Under the pieces are notes generated by a model. It searched no databases and was not told where the DNA came from. It was given only the letters and a program-made list of their open reading frames with translations. A program made the position numbers and the translations under genes. A stretch of 36,464 nt of DNA from Alphaproteobacteria bacterium. GTDB lineage: Bacteria; Pseudomonadota; Alphaproteobacteria; Ferrovibrionales; Ferrovibrionaceae. Position 1 is the first letter of the stretch; each line of letters opens with the position of its first letter. Location of the stretch: positions 1 to 36,464 of the forward strand of contig JAHCJQ010000024.1 of NCBI GenBank assembly GCA_026126215.1, in the 5' to 3' direction. Below are positions 1-8,769 of this stretch, in pieces.

Positions 1-643
1 CGAGCCCGCGCATGATGATCGAGGCGGCGTTCGGCGCATCCATGATGAAGGGCATGGGGAAGCGGTTGCGCGCCGTCATGCGGCTGCGGACGTAGCCCGG
101 ACAGATCACGCTGACGCCGATCCCCTGCCGCGCCAGCCGCCCGCGCAGCGCCTCGCCATAGGCACGCACCGCCGTCTTGCTGGCCGAATAGGCGATGGCA
201 CCGGGGAGGCCGCGGAAGCCGGCGATGGAACTGACGATGGCGAGCTGGCCTCGGCGGCGCGGCAGCATCAGCTCGATCGCGGGGTGGAGCGTGTTGAACA
301 CGCCGGTCACGTTGACCGCGAAAGTCTCGCGCGTCAGCGCGTCCAGTTCGCCAAGGTCCTTGAGCGTGCGCGACACGCCGGCATTGGCGATCACCAGATC
401 GAGCGGCGCGCGCGCTTCGGCCTGCCGGAGGAACGCCGCCATCGCCGTTTGGTCCTCGACCGCCACCGCTTCGGCCAGCACCGCCGCGCCGCGAGCGCGG
501 CAGGCATCGGCAACCGCGGCCAGCCGTCCGGCATCGCGTCCGGTCAGCGCGAGGGTTCGAGCGGGGGCCGCATAGCCCATGGCGAGCGCTTCGCCGATCC
601 CGCTCGAGGCGCCGGTGATCAGGATGGAACGTGGATCCCGCAT
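1..643 (-). CDS. SDR family NAD(P)-dependent oxidoreductase (3' end outside window)
   Basis: The reading frame runs from an ATG at 643 to the left edge without a stop, so about 214 residues are visible and the C-terminus is missing. The N-terminus reads MRDPRSILITGASSGIGEAL, with the classical GASSGIG dinucleotide-binding motif. It is followed by an NAG motif (IANAGVSR), the catalytic serine region (IVSSIAG) and the YSASK catalytic Tyr/Lys pair, then PGYVRS. This is a complete catalytic set for a classical short-chain dehydrogenase, but the substrate cannot be told from sequence. It is transcribed away from yicC, and the 125-bp gap holds a hairpin and a yicC promoter candidate. Family assignment is secure; function is not. 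Confidence 0.9.
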   Translation of the reverse strand, partial: MRDPRSILITGASSGIGEALAMGYAAPARTLALTGRDAGRLAAVADACRARGAAVLAEAVAVEDQTAMAAFLRQAEARAPLDLVIANAGVSRTLKDLGELDALTRETFAVNVTGVFNTLHPAIELMLPRRRGQLAIVSSIAGFRGLPGAIAYSASKTAVRAYGEALRGRLARQGIGVSVICPGYVRSRMTARNRFPMPFIMDAPNAASIIMRGL

Positions 644-663
644 TGCACTCCCAGTTCCGTTTT

Positions 664-683
664 CCCCGACGTTCCCGTCGGGG
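664..683. repeat. Perfect 8-bp stem hairpin in the SDR/yicC divergent region
   Basis: CCCCGACG (664-671) and CGTCGGGG (676-683) form a perfect stem with a TTCC tetraloop. It ends immediately before the -35 candidate of the yicC promoter. It could be an operator or a transcript-level structure. It lies upstream of both flanking genes and therefore terminates neither. Confidence 0.5.
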
Positions 684-712
684 TTGTTGCCGGTGCCGGC
701 CGATAATATAGT
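684..712 (+). promoter_or_regulatory. Candidate sigma-70 promoter for yicC-gmk
   Basis: TTGTTG (684-689) and TATAGT (707-712) are separated by 17 bases. The -10 matches five of six consensus positions and the -35 three of six. Transcription would start near 719, about 50 bases before the yicC ATG. It sits in a locally AT-rich patch (GATAATATAG) of otherwise GC-rich DNA. Confidence 0.5.
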
Positions 713-768
713 GGGCCCCTGTCCCGATCGCCACCAGATGTCGTTACTCCCGCGGCCCAGGAACCAGT

Positions 769-1665
769 ATGAGCTTGCAGAGCATGACCGGATTCGCTCG
801 CGCCGAAGGCGCCGACCCGTCTTATGCCTGGGTCTGGGAGGTCAAGAGCGTGAACGGTCGCGGGCTGGATATCCGCTTTCGCCTGCCGCCGGGCATGGAT
901 GGGCTCGAACCTGGCGCGCGACGGCTGGTGAGCGAGCAAGTCCGGCGCGGCAACGTGGCAATCAGCCTCAGTCTCGCGCAGACGCGGCCCATGACCGGAT
1001 TTCGCGTCAACCGCGACCTGCTGCGCCAGCTCGCCGCCATCGTGCGCGAGGTGGAGGGCGAAATCGATGCAGCGGCGCCCAGCATCGACGGCCTGCTCGC
1101 CCTGAAGGGCGTGATAGAGGCAGTCGAGCCCGAAGAGACGGCCGAAGAGCGCGAGCAACGCGAGGCGGCCATCCTGGCCACTCTCAGATCGGCGCTCGAA
1201 AAGCTGAGCCTCGCGCGTGCCGAGGAGGGAGAACGGCTTGCCAACATTCTCGGGCAGCTGCTGGACGAGACGGAGCGGTTGACCAGCGAGGCGGCGGCGC
1301 AGGCGGCCATGCGCCCGGAGGCGATCCGGGCCCGCTTCGTCGAACAGGTCCAGGCGCTTCTTGGCCAGATGCCGGCGCTGCCCGAGGAGCGGCTGGCGCA
1401 GGAGGTCGCAATCCTCATCGCCAAGGGCGACGTGCGCGAGGAGCTTGACCGGCTGACCGCGCATATCGGCGCGGCGCGGCGCATCGTCGCCTCGGGCGGC
1501 GATGGGGCCGGGGCCGGCCGGCAGCTCGATTTCCTGACGCAGGAGTTCAACCGCGAGGCCAACACGCTCTGCTCCAAATCCGGCGACCGGGAGCTGACCC
1601 GTATCGGCCTCGCCATCAAGCTCGCCGTCGATCGGCTGCGCGAGCAGGTGCAGAACATCGAATAG
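769..1665 (+). CDS. yicC: YicC/YloC family endoribonuclease
   Basis: The 298-residue protein starts with the family signature SMTGFARAEG. It ends with the conserved DUF1732 block, seen as EFNREANTLCSKS and the terminal VDRLREQVQNIE. The length is usual for the family. YicC-type proteins are endoribonucleases acting in the cytoplasm, linked in E. coli to small-RNA turnover; that role is family knowledge, not shown here. The central part (about residues 120-200) is rich in Glu, Arg and Ala and probably helical. gmk follows after 19 bases, the common yicC-gmk pairing in proteobacteria, and both are likely co-transcribed from the promoter at 684-712. Confidence 0.93.
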   Translation: MSLQSMTGFARAEGADPSYAWVWEVKSVNGRGLDIRFRLPPGMDGLEPGARRLVSEQVRRGNVAISLSLAQTRPMTGFRVNRDLLRQLAAIVREVEGEIDAAAPSIDGLLALKGVIEAVEPEETAEEREQREAAILATLRSALEKLSLARAEEGERLANILGQLLDETERLTSEAAAQAAMRPEAIRARFVEQVQALLGQMPALPEERLAQEVAILIAKGDVREELDRLTAHIGAARRIVASGGDGAGAGRQLDFLTQEFNREANTLCSKSGDRELTRIGLAIKLAVDRLREQVQNIE

Positions 1666-1684
1666 CGCGGGAGACCGGCAGGGG

Positions 1685-2323
1685 ATGCAGCAGAAGACCA
1701 TCGCGCGGCGCGGGCTGATGCTCGTGCTTTCCTCGCCTTCCGGCGCGGGCAAGACGACGATTTCTCGCCGCCTGCTGGAGACCGACGACAATCTGGTGAT
1801 GTCGGTATCGGTCACCACGCGGCCGCCGCGTCCGGGCGAGCAGGACGGCATCGACTATGGTTTCATCGACAAGCTCGAATTCAACCTGATGATCAACAGA
1901 GGCGAGCTGCTCGAGCACGCCAAGGTGTTCGATCATTATTACGGGACGCCGGCCGGACCGGTCCTCGATCATCTGGATGCGGGCCGCGACGTGCTGTTTG
2001 ACATCGACTGGCAGGGAACCCAGCAGCTCGCCCAGACCGCGCGCGACGATCTGGTTTCTGTATTCATCCTGCCGCCTTCGACCGCCGAGCTGGAACGCCG
2101 CCTGAAGCGGCGCGCGCAGGATTCCGACGAAGTGGTGGCGCGCCGCATGTCGAAGGCGGCGGACGAGATCAGCCACTGGGCAGAGTATGACTATATCGTG
2201 CTCAATTCCGACATCGAGGAATGCCTGGAGAATGTCTATGCCATCCTGCGGGCGGAACGGTTGCGGCGCCAGCGCCAGACCGGCCTGCTCGACTTCGTCA
2301 AGGCGCTCCGGGAGGGACAGTAG
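1685..2323 (+). CDS. gmk: Guanylate kinase
   Basis: The 212-residue protein phosphorylates GMP to GDP with ATP, an essential step of guanine nucleotide synthesis. The P-loop is SSPSGAGKTT near residues 16-25. It is followed by the GMP-binding segment SVTTRPPRPGE and the YGF/YYGTP region, all diagnostic of guanylate kinase. Length is normal. The ATG follows the weak site GGCAGGGG within 10 bases. It lies 19 bases after yicC. Its stop is 6 bases from the stop of the converging rsmA gene, with no obvious terminator between them. Confidence 0.97.
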   Translation: MQQKTIARRGLMLVLSSPSGAGKTTISRRLLETDDNLVMSVSVTTRPPRPGEQDGIDYGFIDKLEFNLMINRGELLEHAKVFDHYYGTPAGPVLDHLDAGRDVLFDIDWQGTQQLAQTARDDLVSVFILPPSTAELERRLKRRAQDSDEVVARRMSKAADEISHWAEYDYIVLNSDIEECLENVYAILRAERLRRQRQTGLLDFVKALREGQ

Positions 2324-2329
2324 CGCGGG

Positions 2330-3169
2330 TCAGATCTCGTCGAAGGCGCGGGCGAGCCGGCAGAAAGCGTCGATGCCAAGCTCCTCGGCGCGCGCGGTGG
2401 GTGCAATGCCGGCGCGCGCCAGCGCCGCCTCGGATGCCGGGGAATAGGCGCGGAGCGCGGCGCGCAGCATCTTGCGGCGCTGGCCGAATGCGGCGGCGAG
2501 CACCGCTTCCAGGCGCGCGCGGTCGGCGGGATGGCGCGGCGCAGGCAGGGGGGTGAGCGCGACCAGGCTCGATGTGACCTTGGGCGGCGGGGTGAAAGCA
2601 CGCGGGGGAATGTCGAACAGCCGCCTTGCCTCGCAGAGCCACTGCACCAGCACCGAAAGGCGGCCATACTCCTTGCTGCCCGGTGCGGCAACGAGGCGAA
2701 GCGCCACTTCCTTCTGGAACATCAGTGTGTAGCCATCGAAGCGATTCGGTCGGCGCAGCCATTTGAGCAGCAGCGCGGTTCCCACATTGTAGGGAAGGTT
2801 GGCGACGACGCGGCAGGGCCCCGGGTCCAGCACGGCATCCTCGTCGATGCTGAGCGCGTCGCCCTCGATCACCTCGAGCCGGCCTGGCCAGGCGGCCGCC
2901 AGTTCGGCCAGGGCAGCGATGCAACGGCGGTCGCGCTCGACCGCCACCACCCGCCTTGCGCCCGCTGCCAGCAGCGCGCGGGTCAGGCCGCCGGGCCCCG
3001 GTCCGACCTCGTACACGGTGCAGGCGGAAAGATCGCCGGCGGCGCGGGCGATGCGCGCGGTCAGGTTGAGATCGAGCAGGAAATTCTGCCCCAGGCTTTT
3101 CAGCGCCCCGAGGCCGTGCCGGCGGATCACCTCGCGGAGCGGTGGCAGCTCCGGCGCGGCTTCAGCCAT
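2330..3169 (-). CDS. rsmA: 16S rRNA dimethyladenosine transferase (KsgA/RsmA)
   Basis: This SAM-dependent enzyme dimethylates two adjacent adenosines near the 3' end of 16S rRNA during small-subunit maturation. Visible motifs are LGQNFLLD near the N-terminus, the SAM-binding [13 protein letters not shown], and the target-adenosine motif [12 protein letters not shown] chose the ATG at 3169, giving 279 residues: it overlaps the pdxA stop by 8 bases, is preceded by GGCAAGGCA, and yields the usual family N-terminus. An upstream in-frame start at 3214 would add a Pro/Ala-rich tail lying wholly inside pdxA. The gene is last in the lptF-to-rsmA run and is translationally coupled to pdxA. Confidence 0.96.
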   Translation of the reverse strand: MAEAAPELPPLREVIRRHGLGALKSLGQNFLLDLNLTARIARAAGDLSACTVYEVGPGPGGLTRALLAAGARRVVAVERDRRCIAALAELAAAWPGRLEVIEGDALSIDEDAVLDPGPCRVVANLPYNVGTALLLKWLRRPNRFDGYTLMFQKEVALRLVAAPGSKEYGRLSVLVQWLCEARRLFDIPPRAFTPPPKVTSSLVALTPLPAPRHPADRARLEAVLAAAFGQRRKMLRAALRAYSPASEAALARAGIAPTARAEELGIDAFCRLARAFDEI

Positions 3170-4175
3170 TTGCCTTGCCGGCGCCGGCGCGCTGGTGGGC
3201 GATGCCGGCGGCACAACGGATCGCGGCGATCAGGCTGCGTGGACTGGCGGAGCCACGGCCGGCGATGTCGAGCGCCGTGCCATGGTCCGGCGAGGTGCGC
3301 ACAATGGGCAGGCCCGCCGTGACATTGACCGCGCCGTCGAAATCGAGCGTCTTGAGGGGAATGAGCGCCTGATCGTGATACATGCAGAGTGCCAGGTCGT
3401 AACGCTGGCGCGCGGCCGCGTGGAACATCGCATCGGGCGGCAATGGTCCGAAGGCATCGATGCCCTCCGCCCGCATGGCCTCGACGGCAGGAGCGATGAC
3501 GTCCAGATCTTCCCGGCCGAGACTGCCCTGCTCGCCGGCATGGGGATTGAGGCCGGCGACCGCGATGCGCGGGCTCTTCACGCCGAAATCCTGCCGCAGG
3601 CTGGCCGCCGCGAGGCGCGCCGAGACGAGCAGAAGGTCGCGGTTCAGCATCGAAATGGCCTCGCGCAGCGGCACATGGATGGTGACGGGCGCGACCCGCA
3701 GCAGCGCCGAATCGAACAGCATCAGCGGATGCATGCCGCCGCAGAGTTCGGCCAGATACTCGGTATGGCCAGGATGCCGGAAGCCGGCATCCTGGAGTGC
3801 CTTCTTGTGAATAGGGTTGGTGACAAGGCCGGATGCCTCTCCGGCGCGGCAGAACTCGACGGCGACGTCGATGGCGCGCAGCACCGCTGGCGAGTTGCGC
3901 GGATCGAGATGTCCGGCCTGCGCGCGTTCCGGCAGGGCAACGGGCAGCACCGGCAGCGCGCGATCGAACAGCGCCGGCGCCTCGGCCGGCCGGGCAATCT
4001 CGACGAGCGGCAAGGTGAGGCCGAGACTCGCCGCCGCGTCGGTCAGAACCGCCGGGTCGCCGATGAAGAAGAAGGGTGCGAGCCGTTCCTCGCGGCGCGC
4101 GATCCAGGCCTTGAGCGTGATCTCGGGCGCGATCCCGGCCGGCTCGCCCATGCTCAGCGCGAGCGGAGCGGCCAT
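3162..4175 (-). CDS. pdxA: 4-hydroxythreonine-4-phosphate dehydrogenase
   Basis: PdxA oxidises 4-phosphohydroxy-L-threonine in the DXP-dependent pathway to pyridoxal 5'-phosphate. The 337-residue protein begins [15 protein letters not shown], the family N-terminus. It contains [16 protein letters not shown] and the metal and substrate site around [20 protein letters not shown] and [13 protein letters not shown]. The ATG at 4175 directly abuts the surA stop (TGAATG). The surA-pdxA-rsmA order is conserved across many proteobacteria, so co-transcription is likely. Confidence 0.97.
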   Translation of the reverse strand: MAAPLALSMGEPAGIAPEITLKAWIARREERLAPFFFIGDPAVLTDAAASLGLTLPLVEIARPAEAPALFDRALPVLPVALPERAQAGHLDPRNSPAVLRAIDVAVEFCRAGEASGLVTNPIHKKALQDAGFRHPGHTEYLAELCGGMHPLMLFDSALLRVAPVTIHVPLREAISMLNRDLLLVSARLAAASLRQDFGVKSPRIAVAGLNPHAGEQGSLGREDLDVIAPAVEAMRAEGIDAFGPLPPDAMFHAAARQRYDLALCMYHDQALIPLKTLDFDGAVNVTAGLPIVRTSPDHGTALDIAGRGSASPRSLIAAIRCAAGIAHQRAGAGKANG

Positions 4176-5483
4176 TCAGCGGAACTCCACCACCGCGTCC
4201 CGGCGCAGATCGCGCAGGATGCGCCGTGCCTGGAGTTCGACGCGCCGCTGGAGAAGCTGCTCGCGGATCTCCTCGCGACCGATGCCCCCTTCGGTCCGGT
4301 CGCAGACCATGTAGACGAGGACGGCGTTCTCCGCCCGAACCGGTTGGCTCGCCTGTCCGACGGGAAGCGGCTCGATGAGTTGGCGGGCCTGCGGCGACAG
4401 GGCGCTCAGCGGCACGCGGCCGAGATCGAACTGGCCGGCGCTGCGCACCTCGCGCGCCACGCGCTCGAATTCGCCACAGCCCCGCGTTGCGCCGGCGATC
4501 TCGGCGGCCAGGTTCCAGAGCGCCTGCAGGTCCTGCTGCGTCGCCTGCGCGGGCAGCGGCAGGGCGATCTGGCGCAGCGTGACCGTCGGGTCCGCGGCCG
4601 CTTCGCCCTGGCTGCGCCGGTTGCGCAGGGCGATGATGTAATAGCCGCCGGTGGTGCGGATCGGATCGGACACCTGGCCGGGCGCAAGGCGGGGCAGCAC
4701 CGCGTCCACTTCCTCGGCCAGCACGCCGGGCTGCACCCAGCCGATATCGCCGCCCTGCGAGGCGGTGGCGCCCTGGCTGAACTGGCGGGCGATGGCGGAA
4801 AAGTTCTGCTCGGCGCGCACCAGTTCGGCCAGCCGAATCGCAGTGCGCCGGATCTCCTCCTCCTGCTGCACGGAATCGACCGCGAGGAAGATCTCCGACA
4901 CGAGATACTCAGGCTGGTTCTGCGTCTGCCGGTGGCGCAGCAGTGCGGCGTCGATCTCCTCGTCCGAGATATTGATGGTCGGCAGGACACGCCGGCGGAC
5001 GACCTTGCTCCAGGCCACCTCGGCGCGAATCTGCGCGACCACGGACTGGACCGGAATACCTTGCGCGCGCAGGGATTCCTCGAATGCCCCGGGTGGAATC
5101 CTGTTCTGGCGCTCGACCACCGCGATGGCGCGGTTCATTTCGTCCTGGGTGACCGGGATCTTGAGGCGCGCGGCTTCCTGCATCTGCAGCCGTTCGGTGA
5201 TGATGGCGCGCAGCACCTGGTCGCGAATGCGCCGTCTCGTCTCCGCGGTATTTTCCAGTCCCGAGAGGATCACCGCCACGTCGATGCGCTGTTCCAGGTC
5301 CTGGGCGGAAATGACCTCGTCGTTGATGATGGCGGCGATGCGCTGGATGTCCTGGGCGCGCGCGCTTCCGGTCGGCTGCAGACCAAGGAAAGCCAGCGCC
5401 AGGAGCGCCGCCATGGCGCGTAACAGAGCGGCAACACTTTCGGGCAATATCTCGACCTCGCTTTCGATGCGGCTTGCGGGCAT
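4176..5483 (-). CDS. surA: Periplasmic chaperone / parvulin peptidyl-prolyl isomerase SurA
   Basis: SurA escorts unfolded beta-barrel proteins, including LptD, to the outer membrane. The 435-residue product has a hydrophobic segment (AALLALAFLGL) and a likely signal cleavage after SARA. Next comes the SurA N-domain (IAAIINDEVISAQDLEQRI), then one clear parvulin domain (EYLVSEIFLAVDS through GGDIGWVQPGVL and TTGGYYIIALRNRR). A second, more divergent domain fills the C-terminus. The ATG at 5483 is my choice: a TTG at 5513 also opens the frame, and an ATG at 5414 would give a shorter signal peptide. No strong ribosome site marks any of them. It lies 59 bases after lptD, whose product is a known SurA client. 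Confidence 0.93.
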   Translation of the reverse strand: MPASRIESEVEILPESVAALLRAMAALLALAFLGLQPTGSARAQDIQRIAAIINDEVISAQDLEQRIDVAVILSGLENTAETRRRIRDQVLRAIITERLQMQEAARLKIPVTQDEMNRAIAVVERQNRIPPGAFEESLRAQGIPVQSVVAQIRAEVAWSKVVRRRVLPTINISDEEIDAALLRHRQTQNQPEYLVSEIFLAVDSVQQEEEIRRTAIRLAELVRAEQNFSAIARQFSQGATASQGGDIGWVQPGVLAEEVDAVLPRLAPGQVSDPIRTTGGYYIIALRNRRSQGEAAADPTVTLRQIALPLPAQATQQDLQALWNLAAEIAGATRGCGEFERVAREVRSAGQFDLGRVPLSALSPQARQLIEPLPVGQASQPVRAENAVLVYMVCDRTEGGIGREEIREQLLQRRVELQARRILRDLRRDAVVEFR

Positions 5484-5542
5484 CACGTTAGACCGACCGG
5501 CGCGCGCTTGCAAAGCGCCAGAAAGACCGGCGTTGCATCACT

Positions 5543-7705
5543 CTAGCCCAGGTTCTTGAGGCGGAAGCGCAGCCCGAACTCGTATGAGGGCTCGATCTCG
5601 CGGTCGCGGGTGTTGGAACGGCCGAAGACGAACAGCATCTCGAAACACTCGTCCAGGTACCGCAGGGCGATGTCATAGCCCAGGGTCCGGTCCTGCTGGA
5701 GGTCGCGCCGCCAGTCGGCGGAGATGCGCCAGAACCGGCTGACCTGCGCATACCCGTTCAGCGTGAGCTGCTCGCGGTCGCCGAGACGGGAAGTGGTGCC
5801 TTCCCGGTCGATCTTCGCATAGGTCGCGCCGAGTTTCAGGAAGCTGGGCCCGACCAGTGCGCCTACTTCGTTCCGGCGGATTGTGAAATTGTCCTGGTCG
5901 AGCCGCACCCGGTTGTAGATATCAACATAGGAGGTGGGCGAGATGACCGCGCGGGCGATGTAGTCGGAGCGCGACTGCTCGAGCCCGGTATCGCCCGGAA
6001 ATGCCCGTCCGCCATTGTCGTCGAAGCGATGGGACTGGCCGAAAAGGAACTCGGTATAGGCGCCGCTCGGCTCGTGGAAGGAGGTCTTGACGCCATAGGC
6101 GACGCGGGTTCCGCCCTCGTAGCGGTCGAGGCCGGGGAAGCGGTTGATGGCGAACAGGTTGGTATCGTCGAACTCGAAGTTGCGGCTGTCCTCGTTGGGG
6201 ATGCGCCGCGGGTTGCCACCCTTGGGCGTCGCCACGAACGAGACGATCGGCTCGATCACGTGCTGCACCGGGCCGAAAGAGCGGGCGAAGGGATAACGCC
6301 AGTCCAGGGCGAAGAGCGGCTTGAGCCGGTGTTCCGTGCCGCTGCTCGAAGGCGACGGCCGGCCCTCGGGATCGACGCCGTCATTGACCCAGTAGAAGTC
6401 GCCGCGCAATTGCGCGGTGACCGAATAGATGTCGCCGATCGGGCTGACATAGGGGACGTGCCAGCCGATGGTGGTGGATAGCCGCCGGGTGTCGACGCCT
6501 TCGCTGCGCTGGATCGAAAGGAGGCTGGCATCGACCTTCGGATAGCCGAAGGCACCCTGCGGCTCGCCGACGAAGGAATAGTCGAGAAGCGGCAGCACCA
6601 GCGGCGAGCGGCCGCGGCGGTCGATCTGGCGCAGTCCCTGGAAGTAGTATCCGGTCGCCAGCGCGTAGGAGCGGCCGCTGAAGCCTTCGAGATAGGCAGT
6701 GTTTGTCAGCGTATCCAGCTTCGATATGCCGTATCGGCGCAGATAGGTGTCGTCGGAGGCAAGGAAGAGGTCGAAGCCGCTGCGCCAGACCGGGGAATTT
6801 ATGAAACGGCCCTCGCCCCGGATATGGCCGCGCGTCTCGCGTCCGCCAATGCGTTCGTTGTCGTCGTTGCGCCTCTCTGGCCGCGTGATCGAGCCGTCGA
6901 AGGCGAAGTTGCCGTTGCCGGTCCGGTGCCTGTATTCGCCCGCCAGGATCGGCCCTTCCTTCGTCGTCACTGTGGGCGAGAGCGTGAGGTCGATATTGGG
7001 CGCGATGACATAATAGTAGGGCAGGGTGATCTGGAAGCCGAGGCGGTTGTCGAGGCCGAAGCCGGGCGGCAGGAGGCCGCTCTGGCGCTCGACCGTCGGA
7101 TCGGGCACGCGGAAGAAGGGCAGGTAGGCGACGGGAATGCCAAAGATCTCCAGGAACATGTCCTTGAAGTCGATATGCTGCGCTTCCTCGTTGTGGATCA
7201 CGCGCACGGCGCGGATCTGCCAGAGCGGCGGGCGGGACGGGTCGTCCTTGCAGAGATCGCAGGGCGAATAGACCGCGTTCGCCACCGTGGTCCGGTTGCC
7301 GTCGTTGCGCACCGCATAGTTGCCGGCAACGCGCGCATTGTCGGTGAAGAGCAGGCGGAAACCGGCGATCAGTCCGTTCTTGAACTCGTCGCGAAGTTCG
7401 ATGAAGTCGGCGAAGAACACATTGCCGTTCTTCTCCATGATTACGACATTGCCGCTGGCGGTCACTTGGTCGACCCGCTCGTTGTAGGTCACGGTGTCGG
7501 CGAGCAGGGTGCGGCCATCCTGGTTGATCTCGACCCCGCCGCGCGCGGTCATGGTGCCGAGCGTCTCGTCATAGACCACCTCGTCGGCCTGCACGAGGAG
7601 CGGCCGGTCGGCGGCGAGCGCGGGCCGGGGCGCGGGGGCGGCCATCGCAAGGGACGCGCAAAGGAGCGCCAGCAGCAAACCTATGAAGCAACGCCCTTGC
7701 GACAA
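5543..7705 (-). CDS. lptD: LPS-assembly outer-membrane protein LptD
   Basis: LptD is the beta-barrel that inserts lipopolysaccharide into the outer leaflet. The 720-residue protein has a signal peptide (GLLLALLCASLAMA). The OstA/LptA-like periplasmic domain spans about residues 35-150 (LLVQADEVVYDETLGTMTAR). The rest is a long C-terminal barrel rich in alternating aromatic residues, ending in EFGLRFRLKNLG. A CDLC pair and further cysteines (DECFEM) are available for disulfides. The start appears to be TTG: no ATG lies before the signal peptide, an AGGA sits 9 bases upstream inside the end of lptG, and the codon is 3 bases from the lptG stop. Confidence 0.95.
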   Translation of the reverse strand: MSQGRCFIGLLLALLCASLAMAAPAPRPALAADRPLLVQADEVVYDETLGTMTARGGVEINQDGRTLLADTVTYNERVDQVTASGNVVIMEKNGNVFFADFIELRDEFKNGLIAGFRLLFTDNARVAGNYAVRNDGNRTTVANAVYSPCDLCKDDPSRPPLWQIRAVRVIHNEEAQHIDFKDMFLEIFGIPVAYLPFFRVPDPTVERQSGLLPPGFGLDNRLGFQITLPYYYVIAPNIDLTLSPTVTTKEGPILAGEYRHRTGNGNFAFDGSITRPERRNDDNERIGGRETRGHIRGEGRFINSPVWRSGFDLFLASDDTYLRRYGISKLDTLTNTAYLEGFSGRSYALATGYYFQGLRQIDRRGRSPLVLPLLDYSFVGEPQGAFGYPKVDASLLSIQRSEGVDTRRLSTTIGWHVPYVSPIGDIYSVTAQLRGDFYWVNDGVDPEGRPSPSSSGTEHRLKPLFALDWRYPFARSFGPVQHVIEPIVSFVATPKGGNPRRIPNEDSRNFEFDDTNLFAINRFPGLDRYEGGTRVAYGVKTSFHEPSGAYTEFLFGQSHRFDDNGGRAFPGDTGLEQSRSDYIARAVISPTSYVDIYNRVRLDQDNFTIRRNEVGALVGPSFLKLGATYAKIDREGTTSRLGDREQLTLNGYAQVSRFWRISADWRRDLQQDRTLGYDIALRYLDECFEMLFVFGRSNTRDREIEPSYEFGLRFRLKNLG

Positions 7706-7707
7706 GT

Positions 7708-8769
7708 TCAGCCGTCCTCGACGAAGGCCAGACAGGAGAGAGCAGCCAGAGATGCGACGCCAGCCGGAATCCAGGCGGCCAGCGCGGGCGGAATCGCGCC
7801 GGCCCCCCCGAAGGCGGACGCCAGTTCGGCGACGATAAATAGCAGGAAGCCGAGGCCGATGCCAAAGATGATCGCCTGCGCCGGGCTGGCGCGGAGGGGC
7901 AGGCGCAGCGAGCCGGCGCCGGCGACGAGCGCGAGCGCGGCGAGCAGGACGGGCATGGCCAGCCAGCCGTGCAGCGCGAGTTCGTGGCGTCCGGCCGGCC
8001 GGCCGATGGCGCGAAGTTCCACGATCTCGCGGCCGATCGACCAGAAGGCGATCGAAGATGGCGCGCGGACCGGCCTCAGGATGGCATGTTCCTCGAGCGC
8101 CGTCGGCTCTTCCAGGTGCGCGGCCCGGGTCGCGCGCGCGCCGCCCTCCCAGACGGTGGTGCCGGACAGGATCCAGGCCCCATCCGCGAGCTGCGCCCGT
8201 TCCGCATCGATTCGCGCGCTCAGCTCGCCGCCGTCATCGAAGCGCAGCAGCAGGGCTTCGCGCAGGCGCAGCGGATCCCGCCCCTCGATCCGGCCATGAA
8301 CGATGAGCCGGCCTTCGCCTTGGCGTTCCTCCAGCCAGATCGTCTCGCCTGCCGCCGGCTCGCCGGTCCGGCCCTCGATGCGGGCCAGCCCGTTCGCCGC
8401 CATGGCCTGCAGGCCGAGTGCCAGAAGGCCGAGCGCGAAACCGGCGATGGCGAAGCTCGCCAGGAAGCAGCGTATCGGCAGTCCGGCGGCGCGCGCCACC
8501 GCCAGTTCGGATTGGCGGGCGAAGTGGCTGGCCACCAGCGCGGCGGCGAGGATCAGCGCCAGTGGCAGCAACCGCAACGCCTGGGCTGGCAGGCGCATGA
8601 GCGCGGTTACCAGGGCGTCGGCGAAGCCTGGCTCGGTAAGCGCGGCGGCACGGCGCAGCAGCTCGACGCAATCGACCAGGAACGCGAAAATGGTCAGGAC
8701 GAGCAGGATGAGGAAAAGCTGCGCCAGCAGCCTGCGCACCACATAAAGGGGGAAGGTTCCCGGCCTCAT
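7708..8769 (-). CDS. lptG: LPS export permease LptG
   Basis: LptG is an inner-membrane subunit of the LptB2FG transporter that extracts LPS and feeds it to the periplasmic bridge. The 353-residue YjgP/YjgQ-family protein has N-terminal helices (LFLILLVLTIFAFLVDCVEL and a second pair near residues 55-110). A periplasmic beta-rich domain occupies about residues 130-260, followed by three C-terminal helices (LLAALALVAGAG, AIIFGIGLGFLLFIVAELAS, AAWIPAGVASLAALS). The ATG at 8769 overlaps the lptF stop as ATGA, indicating translational coupling. The open frame extends well upstream but only as antisense-like low-complexity sequence inside lptF. Confidence 0.95.
   Translation of the reverse strand: MRPGTFPLYVVRRLLAQLFLILLVLTIFAFLVDCVELLRRAAALTEPGFADALVTALMRLPAQALRLLPLALILAAALVASHFARQSELAVARAAGLPIRCFLASFAIAGFALGLLALGLQAMAANGLARIEGRTGEPAAGETIWLEERQGEGRLIVHGRIEGRDPLRLREALLLRFDDGGELSARIDAERAQLADGAWILSGTTVWEGGARATRAAHLEEPTALEEHAILRPVRAPSSIAFWSIGREIVELRAIGRPAGRHELALHGWLAMPVLLAALALVAGAGSLRLPLRASPAQAIIFGIGLGFLLFIVAELASAFGGAGAIPPALAAWIPAGVASLAALSCLAFVEDG

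Noticed and set aside
2799..5423. 874-codon open frame on the plus strand
   Set aside because: It is antisense to rsmA, pdxA and surA, which have clear family motifs; the open frame follows from third-position GC bias.
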